From Lasioglossum baleicum (Eukaryota > Arthropoda > Insecta > Hymenoptera > Halictidae), in assembly GCF_051020765.1 (NCBI RefSeq), contig NC_134937.1:11834947-11898946 (forward strand): 64,000 nt of DNA, read 5' to 3'. The notes beneath the pieces were generated by a model. That model had not been told where the DNA came from and did no database searches. It saw only the letters and a program-made list of their open reading frames with translations. This document shows, piece by piece, positions 56,301-64,000 of this stretch. Numbering within the stretch: position 1 is the first letter of the stretch; each line of letters starts with the position of its first letter. A program made the position numbers and the translations under genes.

Positions 56301-58532
56301 GTTAATTGAAAATCCTCCTCAAATTAATTCGACTTAGTATTAAGATATGATTTTTTAAAAATTGTTATTGGTCGCGATTGCGAAGGAAAAAGTGAAGGTC
56401 AGGATTTGTACATTTTTTATGTGTGCCCCTGTAATGAAAATTTCAAACATGTATTTTGTACATCAAAGTATGTTATATATGTACATGTCTAATTATTCAT
56501 TTTAACAAGTTGACTCTCAGTAGCTAATAGATACCGCATAACGTTCTTTTTGAGAACGTGAACGACGTGAAATTTGTCGCGCCTTATTGTGTCCATTTTC
56601 AACGAAGGAATTTGTAAAATGATTCATCTAACTATCGTATCAGGGGACAAAGTCGAGAATCAATTTTTCTGGTCGATAACGCATATCCGTACTCTAATGA
56701 CGAGGAAGAAAAATTCCTTTAGCGATGGTATCGGTCGGTTATGAATTTTTCATCGATTTCGTTATGTATCGCGGAGAAAAGAATTTACAACTTATTTGCA
56801 ACTGGCTGCTTCCGATATGCGCATTTTCTTCCAACCGGTTATGCGATCGTTCGTACATTTTTCTGCGCAATTTTCATACGCGTTTTTGTGTTAGAGCCGA
56901 TAACATGGCACGAGGTGTTGTCGTGTGCGGACGATGTGCTTATTGATGCGGTTTATCAATCGCGAGAGTTTATCGGAAGATGCAGGTTCTTTCTTCGATA
57001 TCGGAGTTCTGTTTGGTAATCCTTGTCACGTGGGACTTTCCATTCTAGTGCCTGCCGTACACACCTGAAACGTCCTTGACAAGGACGAAAGTTTGAACGG
57101 CATCGGTCAGATGTATTATAAAATAATATTTGTTTTAAACATAGTCTAAAATTTGATTTGATCGATGAATTCAATAGAAGAATAGAAACATTTTCGAATG
57201 GTTGCTTTCTAACATCGTCATGTACTTCGATGACAGGAATCAATCCTATAAGAATAGGTACGAAATTACCTGTCAGTCAAATGTCAAGGGTTAATGTGCT
57301 AGGCAAGGTTGCCAACTATTTTGTTCCTGGTTTATTATTGCAGATACGCAGTACAGATGTATACTCACACGCTGTGTGCAAGTTCAGAAGCACACTATAA
57401 AGGATAACTAAATTAATACTAGTACATATATGTATATGTATTTAAATTATAACGGGACTGTCCGAATGAGTTGGAAAATTTTTCGAAGAAAATTAATAGA
57501 TGTCTTAATCTTAATTGTCGATATCGGTACAAGATGTTAGGACCACTATTTGGAAGAACAGTTTTATAAAGATGTTGAATTAGCAACTGTGTGAGTACTA
57601 TAAGGGCCAATCGGAAAGCCCTGGAGCAGATGGCGATCTCTTAGACGAGATTACTAGAAGTTGTACACAGTCTCCTCGCGATGAATAATTGATGAAGTGT
57701 TCCTGGCACTGAATAGCGTCTGCAGAAATCGGTTCAAGGTGTTTATAATGAAACCTGCTCGTTCGCCACTTGTTCCCCTTTGGAGTCTAATCCCATTCGC
57801 GTTTATTCGGCGCGTCTATACCGCGACCCCAGCCTTAATTCGAAAGACCTATTTTTAGATCTTTCGCTAAATTGCTCCTAATGAGGTCCCATCCTCCGCT
57901 CACGGCATCGCATCGAGGATGCACTATTGTGTTCGAACAGTCTCTCGATACGGTGCCGGTCCTCGTTCTATCAAGTTCACGATCAGTTCTTAATTATCCA
58001 TCGATAAACAAGTCAGCGTGTCCTCATTTCTTCTGCGAACACAACTGAAAGATGGCCGAAACGTAAGTTACCTTCGATTGACGCTCCTGCAACCTTCGGA
58101 TTCCTCTTTGATGATCACTTTCCCTGCTGCAAGGCTCAACCTAGCTGCTCATCCAAGATAGATAGCTGCAAACTTGCATGTGCACACGTTGTAGGCCAGA
58201 TTATGTGTTTTGTATAGATTTTTATGCATTTATGAAAAAATTGGCTGGGTGAAATATCAAACGGTAAACGATTAGAACATTTGAAGGATATTGCGATATT
58301 GTCTTTAACGCGATAAAGTCATGAAGAACATTTTTATTACGGATTAAGATCCGCAGTCTAGAGCGCGTACTCTCTATTTTGGTTCTCGGGGTTAAGGCAA
58401 AGGAACGTGTTCAACATTTCGGCATTTATGTTTGACAAAAGCTCTGTCTGTTTCGCAGAATTGACGCCCGAGGAGCAGAAGATCCTGATAGACATAAGGC
58501 GGAAGAAGACGGAGCTGCTGCTAGCTATACAA
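53330..58532 (+). CDS. step: Cytohesin (Arf guanine-nucleotide exchange factor, steppke homologue), first two coding exons (partial)
   Basis: Exon 53330-53408 begins MWQDLDGLGGAGVNSGGHQV and ends in phase 1. Exon 58459-58532 encodes ELTPEEQKILIDIRRKKTEL and LLAIQ, ending in phase 0 at CAA|GTGAGT. The join gives CATELTPEEQ with phase preserved. The second exon matches the amino-terminal coiled-coil start of cytohesins (DLTAEE-ELENIRRRKQELLADIQ pattern in the human proteins). Cytohesins activate Arf GTPases at the plasma membrane through Sec7 and PH domains; steppke acts in insulin signalling and membrane furrow dynamics in flies. Sec7 and PH exons lie beyond the right edge. The first exon is assigned by phase, initiator context and donor only, so it is less certain than the second. 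Confidence 0.7.
53409..54240 (+). other. Cytohesin intron 1, proximal part; no gene seen
   Basis: Open frames of up to 176 codons in several frames (53376-53906 and others) reflect stop-poor GC-rich sequence. None shows a domain. Confidence 0.4.
54255..54870 (+). repeat. Diverged three-copy repeat in cytohesin intron 1
   Basis: Fragments at about 54256-54310, 54553-54680 and 54737-54865 share CAGTCTTACTGAAAATGGTT, CAGCAGTTTACATACG and GGCACGAGAAACAGC. Copy 2 contains a run of nine G. Confidence 0.65.
54990..55500. other. CpG-rich stretch in cytohesin intron 1
   Basis: GC- and CpG-rich sequence without a recognised coding exon. Could be an internal promoter or a GC-rich island; nothing more can be said from sequence. 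Confidence 0.3.
55590..56365 (-). pseudogene. NUMT: nuclear copy of mitochondrial cytochrome b, interrupted by a MITE
   Basis: Read on the minus strand with the invertebrate mitochondrial code, 56340-56035 gives ELIWGGFSINNATLNRFYSF, then HFILPF, LHNSGSNNPIG and LRDPDNFIIANPIIT. After an insertion, 55796-55620 continues PEHIKPEWYFLFAYTILRII, PNKLGGVLGLFSSI and a cytochrome-b-like carboxyl end. These are diagnostic cytochrome b blocks. TGA is read as tryptophan. A one-base loss near 56338 shifts the frame, so it is not functional. It lies in the cytohesin intron. Confidence 0.93.
55805..56022. mobile_element. 218-bp palindromic MITE inserted in the NUMT, 8-bp target-site duplication
   Basis: Inverted ends GGGTCCCATGGA and TCCATAGGACCC. 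The arms are reverse complements through the cytochrome-unrelated sequence ACCGACACGGTTTTCA. The centre contains repeated AATT. It is flanked on both sides by GTAATTAT (55797-55804 and 56023-56030); removing the element and one duplicate restores the cytochrome b frame across PIIT and PEH. The 8-bp duplication suggests the hAT group. Confidence 0.92.
56366..58196 (+). other. Cytohesin intron 1, distal part
   Basis: No coding exon recognised. At 58052-58062, ATGGCCGAAAC is followed by a strong GTAAGT donor, but its phase does not fit the cytohesin exon at 58459. Confidence 0.4.
58197..58361. mobile_element. MITE of the TAGACTGCGGAT family, copy 4
   Basis: The right end GATCCGCAGTCTAG is intact. 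The interior is diverged (ATTTTTATGCATTTATGA). It ends about 100 bases before cytohesin exon 2. Confidence 0.6.
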
Positions 58533-58774
58533 GTGAGTCAATTGGCCTATTTCACGAAATCGTTTTATCTGCGACCTCGTTCCCGTGGTTTTACCGGGTG
58601 CTGGATGTCGATATTCCGCATTCCGTATGCATTGCGCTCTTACGAACTTTATAATCGATAAACATTTCCATTCGACCAAAACTCCTGGCTAGACGGTGTC
58701 TCCCCTTGCGTCGCCAATCTTTCTGCAGTTACGATTCTGTGCACAACTCGTCCTCTCATCGAAGTATTTCGTAA
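58533..58774 (+). other. Start of cytohesin intron 2
   Basis: No feature recognised after the GTGAGT donor. Confidence 0.4.
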
Positions 58775-58909
58775 TTAGACTGCGGACTCTATGCAGTTAT
58801 CTGTATTCTGGTATAGAATGATATTCCAGGATTTTTATTTTTTACTTGATTCTAGAGTTTGAGAATTAAGCAGCAGGAATTAATGTTTGCATAAAGATCC
58901 GCAGTCCAG
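58775..58909. mobile_element. MITE of the TAGACTGCGGAT family, copy 5 (short)
   Basis: TTAGACTGCGGACTCTATGC at the left and GCATAAAGATCCGCAGTCC at the right are good inverted ends. The interior is shortened to about 95 bases. Confidence 0.75.
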
Positions 58910-61351
58910 TCACGAATACAGTGACTACCATTAATATTGGGAGTCTCAAAAAGCCGATAACTTTTTGAATATTGAACCATACGAATTGAATTTTCTCGAG
59001 AAGTTAGAACAATTAGTTCGCTACACAACGTGAAACAAATTTTTTAGAAAAATTGTACGTTGTCGGAATCGCAGAGAAAATACTAAAAGTTGTGTTTTGC
59101 AACTTTTTTATGTGGGCTTCTATGAAATATCTCTTCACATCGTGTATAAACTAATCCCAACAAAAACATCCTGTAAACAGAAGCCAAGTTCCTATGGCCG
59201 TAAAAAGTTGTGAGATCAAACAAAATACGGCCAAGTTCGTTAGCTTAGAAATACCTCGTGCAATACTGAAAAAAGCGTTTGTAAAAATTAGTTTAAAAGA
59301 ACGTTATTTCATTTTTAAAGAGTTACATGGAGGGCTAAATTATTTAAACTTGGCCGCTACCTAACACCTTTTATGGCCATTGGTTTCAAAAGTAACGTTC
59401 AAAAATGTTCAAATCGTATAGCCCAATATTAAAAATGTTTTCTTTTAAAGCGTCCGAATATTAATGGGACTCACTGTACATAAAATCCACAGTCTAACGG
59501 CCACGATATGTCGCACTTACTCCATTTGTTTAGTATCGTCTATCCGTCTATAAAAAGGATCGATTAAAAATAAACTAATACGCGGTAAGACGAGTTCTCA
59601 TCGCGGCGTTATCAGCGGGCATAACGCGACCAAGCTGGAACAAAGCTCTGGTTTCTCGTCCCACCCTCGTTATCGTGGTGACCAGCGAATGATCTCACTC
59701 ATCAGTTTCGTCTAACGAAGTGAGTCACGCTCGTAAAGGCCTCGCGTCGGAAAGATTTCTTCTCGTATTCGTGATAAGACGACGCGATAACCCGGTTCGA
59801 ATATCGAAAACGACTCGAAAGCAACGTGCACTTCCTGTGGGAATCGCCATACCGTGGGTACACTTTTCCAGGATCGAGAAGCAGGTGTCCGAAGTGCGAG
59901 TGCCAGCTGTTTTTCTGTCCATGGGAATTTTCAACTTAGCTTTCGGAGGGAAGACGAGTGCGTGGGTAGTTTCTATGGGATCGCATCCACGTAGCCCTTT
60001 TCCTTTGAAAATGTTCAAGAAGCGTTCAATGGACGGGAAAACAGTGGTCACTGGAGACTGATCGTGAGTCACTTGGTTGAACATCCACGGTTGAGTCATA
60101 AATTATTTCTGAGTTATTTCTGAGGTTCTTTCCGGTATTCACCGCGAGCTCAGACATCGAATGCGTCTTCGGATGAAGAAGCAGATCCTTTTGTCGAAAC
60201 ATTTCAACGTTTCTCTCGATTCAATTTACAGATTCTCCATAGCTACAGCCATTAGCCAGTCTCATTGGTGGCACAACTTTCAGGCCACATTCCACAGTTC
60301 AAATTCAATATTGCAATAATAATTCTGTATAATGGAAGCTGCTCACCAAGGTATATGCATTCTATTTACATTTAAGAAAGTAGATTTATATTTGGAGAAA
60401 TTGTGAACGCTGGTTTTATTTATTACTTGCATATAAAACTTCAAAAATTGTTAATTTCATTTTTTGTAAATTTAGAGAAGTGCCGAATTTTGGCCATTTG
60501 TGCGCGGTTTCGCACACTCCACAGTTCAAATTCTGTTTCTGTGGGTACCATTGGTCCCGATCGATTAAAATGGCGGAAATGAGCTTGGTCTCCTGGTGCA
60601 TAAAAAAATTGTGGATTAAACGTCAGACCGCTGGCGGAAACTCTTGCACCGAAGGGTTAAAAAGGGTGCAAAACAACGGTGATCAAGCGCACGCAACGTT
60701 TCCGCTCCGTTATCGAAACGGACCGAAACGAAACAAGAACGGAAAACGCGTCCCCCGCCCAAGAAGTCACCGATCCACCCGACAAACGCGCCTTTAATGA
60801 CAGAGGTAATTTGTGTCGCTGGCGAGTTTGCGTCGTTTCAGAAGGCCGGTCGCGCGCGTCTCCTCGTCCACTTTATCATTCGTTTTGTCCCCCGTAGCCG
60901 GGTAACCATTGTACTTTTCTCCTTTTAAATCCGCATCGCAGTGCAGAGCGCTACGGAGAGTCGAGAGAAAGAGAGAACAACCTGCTCTTTCTCTCCTCTG
61001 TTGTCGGGACCAGCGTGTTCTCATTCCGATCTCGCCGAGCAGATAGGGGTTCCGAGACCATAGCCGCAGACGAGAGTCTCGGGTAAAGACTGGTCAGGTG
61101 CTTTTTTTCCATCCCCCGGATCCATCTATGGAAAGAGGATCTCCGGATCGAGAGCTTAGGCTCCGCGAGATCTCGACGCTTGGATTCTGCTACTAGCAAT
61201 TCACCAGCAGTTGCGTTGTTGCGGATAGACCCTTGTTCATGGGAATCTTTCACTTTTCTACGGTAGACATTCACACGAATGTGTGTCCTTTCGAAGTGGG
61301 AGGTCATAGTTGCAAGGGGAATGGTACTTTCCGGGCCTGCTCGAGATTGAG
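58910..61351 (+). other. Cytohesin intron 2; no exon recognised
   Basis: The next cytohesin exon would begin with a coiled-coil continuation (expected R-L-K-D-E-like residues); none was found here. Open frames of 113 and 124 codons at about 59720-60099 lie on opposite strands of the same stop-poor stretch and show no domain. A fragment TCCACAGTCTAAC at 59486 is a MITE end. Confidence 0.4.
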
Positions 61352-61578
61352 ATGCTCCATTTTTTTTACAGTGGCCATTTTGTCGCCAGTTTATCGGGAT
61401 GTTTGTTTTTTTGAAGTGTGGACGTCGTCGTTGCTACTTCGATTGTTATAATCAGTCATTGTAACAATTTAGAGATTGAAATGCTCCATTTTTCTACAGT
61501 GGCCATTTTGTCGCCAGTTTATCGGGATGTTTGTTCTTTTGAAGTGGACGTCGTCTTGCTACTTCGATGGTTATAATT
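61352..61578 (+). repeat. Direct repeat of about 110 bp, two copies
   Basis: Copies at about 61352-61460 and 61469-61578 share ACAGTGGCCATTTTGTCGCC, AGTTTATCGGGATGTTTGT and GCTACTTCGAT-GTTATAAT. They differ by small insertions. Confidence 0.85.
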
Positions 61579-61636
61579 AGACTGCGAAATTTTAAGAAAG
61601 TGGTACCAAATACAATCCTATTTACATTGGCAATAA

Positions 61637-61822
61637 CTAGACTGCGGATCTTTATGCAGAATAAAAATTTTCTTCATTAATTACAAGATTCTGGAGCCAA
61701 ATAAAAATTGGTTACTTCCTTTAATACTGTTAACAGGACAAAAGTATTGTGTTGATACTCTTAGATTCCTTTAATTTTTCTACTGTTTAAAACTGCGGCT
61801 GCTCATTTAATCCGCAGTCTAG
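61637..61822. mobile_element. MITE of the TAGACTGCGGAT family, copy 6
   Basis: CTAGACTGCGGATCTTTATGC on the left and TTAATCCGCAGTCTAG on the right; inverted ends are intact. It directly follows a partial left end at 61575 (TTAGACTGCGAAAT). Confidence 0.8.
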
Positions 61823-64000
61823 TAATAAAATTTGTAGGTCCAAAATAAATGAAAATCGTACTAAGTTCTGGCGAGTTTGATACTCCAGTATTTTTGAAAA
61901 TGTTTATAAATCATAAATCCATAAAATCTAGTTATAGATTACATTACAACAGTTCAGAGGATTGTAAGTAATATTAATCATGATTCGAAGGGTTGTAAGC
62001 AATCTTGATTGAATTAATACAAACCGAGCATCTAGTTTAGTAACGATAAGAATAATTTAGTGGGTCGAGGAACGAAAAAGCGATACAGGTAGTAGTTCGG
62101 ATCGAAGCGGTGCAAGAAGACGCAGACACAAAGCAATGGCGTCCCGGTTTTATCTCCCACGTTGTTCCACCGTAAAAACTGCTCACGTGGATGATAAACG
62201 GGGAACGTTTCCACGAAGGATAGGATCTTTATAAGACACGGGTTTGTCCGATCTATTTCCGTGTGAAGTTCAAAAACCCGGTGAACTCGCGAGGACAAAT
62301 AAAAATGTCCGAAAGAGAGCTCAATGCCCGCGTTTTTGCTGGAGCCGAAAAAGACTTTGTTCCTCTAAAAACGGTTGTATCCGAACTTGAATAGAAATTG
62401 TGAAACATTTCACTATAAATCCGAGCACGTTTAGAACAGTAACCCCTGAATGGACTCTTTTCAGTGAGCTTCAAAAATAACAGCAACCCTGATCAATATA
62501 TCGAATGTTCATTTTTAGCGAATTGTTAAACGGATTTCCGCAGGAGTCTGCGTTGCAGCATAGAAAATACAACCGGATAGCGACTGTTTCTATAAATCAT
62601 TAAATAGTTACATCATTGTTTACCCATTGTCTCAATAGTCCACTTAAGGATTAAGAGAAAGGAATGTTGATACCGAATGCACTACTTGCAATTAGAACAG
62701 ATAAGATTAGTCTGGTTTTTTGCAAAGTCCTACGGATGAAACGAACGATCGATAGAGTCTAGACTACACTAATTCATCGAATGAAATATCCCCAGTCTTC
62801 AGAGAAGCGATATAACCGCGTTATAGTAGTTCGTGTTGGTTCAGCTTTACGCCGGTGGTTCTCGTGGGGTGAAAAATGAATCTGCGGGAGAGGTTACGTA
62901 AGGACAATAGGCTGGATGCTAACAATGGAACTTTTTGAAAGGAGGATACTAAATAAAAGTGCAATCCCCCAGCCCTCCCAGTGCGTATGAATTAAAAGTG
63001 CTTCGCCGAAACAAATGGTATTTACGTACCTCTGCGGAGTCGCGGAACAAATGAAAAAAATTATATCTTCCGGAACGGTATTAAAGCTTGCGGTGCAACC
63101 ACGGTATATCCAGGATTAAAAATTTCTAATTATGCGCGGAACATTTCAGAAAATTACCGACGCGGAATAAAAATGTCCTCTCGAATGTACAGCGCTGACT
63201 CTTTTTAAACAGAAAATAGCCAATTAATACTTAAATAAAGATTGATGCTGAAGCAGTGTGTCGCACAAAGCGATGATTATGAAAATTATTATATTCATTT
63301 ACTCTGTGAGTGTATAAAACATGAGCGTTAAACAATCGACGACCGTAGAGATTTGCATAATGGGCTCTAGAGTGCTCCGAAGCGTCCTGTTGCTTGTAAA
63401 CATCAGTTACACAATTTGGCGGAAGGACACTGGACGTCCGGAGCCACTAATTCGCAAGCGTGAGACCGAGACGTTGTGGAATTATGCGATACTCGGTACC
63501 GTTAAACGCGGCTGTCACGGCCGGCAGGTAGTAGTGCACGGCCGTATTAAAAGCCGGGCATTTGTCGGACATAAAAAGCCTGAGAAGCATCCGCTTGTTT
63601 GCGGTAGTTGCTTAATGTTCAAGGGAAAAGAATGTACGTTCACGCAAAGATTGTTTCTCGTCCGTCTTTCTTGCGCTCCGTCGGTAACAATGGACATTTT
63701 ACGCGTTCCCGACATTCGCCGGGAACAAAACCGTTATTCCCCGAGGGAGGAAGACGTATAACAACGCGGAAAATTAACTAGACGGTGGAACGCATTCCCG
63801 GGGAAACTCATTAAGAAGGGATACACACCCTTCCGTCTTTAATGGCCACGTAAAATGAATGCGCACGGCCTTCGAAGCCGTTCCCACGCGGTTCAACACA
63901 CTTCCCCGTTCATTTGTTCCCTCTGTTCCGGTGGTAATTGCAATTTTCTTCATTACCGTCGATCTACAGCTTCGTCAGATGGCTCCACGCTGTAATTCTT
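61823..64000 (+). other. Cytohesin intron 2 continued to the right edge; no exon recognised
   Basis: A 146-codon plus-strand frame at 63321-63761 has no domain resemblance and lies in stop-poor GC-rich DNA. A shadow frame lies opposite. Not called. Confidence 0.4.

Noticed and set aside
58052..58062. Alternative cytohesin start ATGGCCGAAAC followed by GTAAGT
   Set aside because: It ends in phase 2, while the conserved exon at 58459 needs phase 1; joining them destroys the cytohesin reading frame. It may belong to another transcript.
59720..60099. Opposing frames of 113 and 124 codons
   Set aside because: Stop-poor GC-rich intron sequence; no domain, and both strands equally open.
63321..63761. 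146-codon plus-strand frame near the right edge
   Set aside because: No recognisable domain, compositionally mixed, within the presumed cytohesin intron; could not be supported.

Overview
The window is a piece of an insect nuclear genome, most likely an aculeate hymenopteran (ant, bee or wasp). This rests on spliced metazoan genes with short GT-AG introns, insect-type protein sequences and many small TA- and 8-bp-duplicating transposon remnants. No species name can be read from the sequence itself. Gene models were joined by hand from exon sequence, splice sites and phase; four complete models have total lengths divisible by three.

Layout. Positions 1-7.1 kb form a compact gene cluster. It holds the 5' end of UBE2G2 (minus, running off the left edge), SAMTOR/BMT2 (plus, sharing a 180-bp bidirectional promoter with UBE2G2), a dual oxidase maturation factor (DUOXA/moladietz, plus, 10 exons) and an SREK1-like SR splicing factor (minus, 2 coding exons). 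7.1-7.9 kb is SREK1 upstream sequence. 7.93-24.57 kb is a head-to-tail array of 17 monomers of about 962-996 bp. Each carries a CpG-rich, promoter-like segment with a TCAGTCAGT initiator-like sequence, an 11-bp minisatellite and a strong splice donor. 24.57-39.29 kb is a second, composite array of four blocks (2.8-4.5 kb). Each block is a series of hairpin-forming modules: leader hairpins, a 47-bp hairpin minisatellite, a 16-bp purine-rich minisatellite, a second leader, two or three copies of a 0.6-kb hairpin module and an end module with an 18-bp stem. The two arrays are contiguous, in constant orientation, and share a short motif. 39.3-42.4 kb is gene-free and rich in mobile-element remnants, including a tRNA-derived SINE-like copy and an hAT-type MITE. 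42.4-46.3 kb is an alpha-1,4-glycosyltransferase gene (A4GALT/alpha4GT family, minus, 4 coding exons). 46.3-53.3 kb is intergenic, with several MITEs and a 2.0-kb inverted-repeat element. 53.3 kb to the right edge is the 5' end of a cytohesin/steppke gene (plus) with long introns; the first intron contains a mitochondrial cytochrome b insertion (NUMT) that was itself hit by a MITE.

How the parts work together. The protein genes are unrelated housekeeping or signalling genes. The unusual part is the 31-kb double array between SREK1 and the glycosyltransferase. It has no convincing protein gene, but it has promoter-like cassettes upstream of a long series of hairpins that keep the same loop while their stems differ. 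A structured, tandemly repeated non-coding transcription unit is the most interesting reading. A purely satellite origin cannot be excluded without RNA data.
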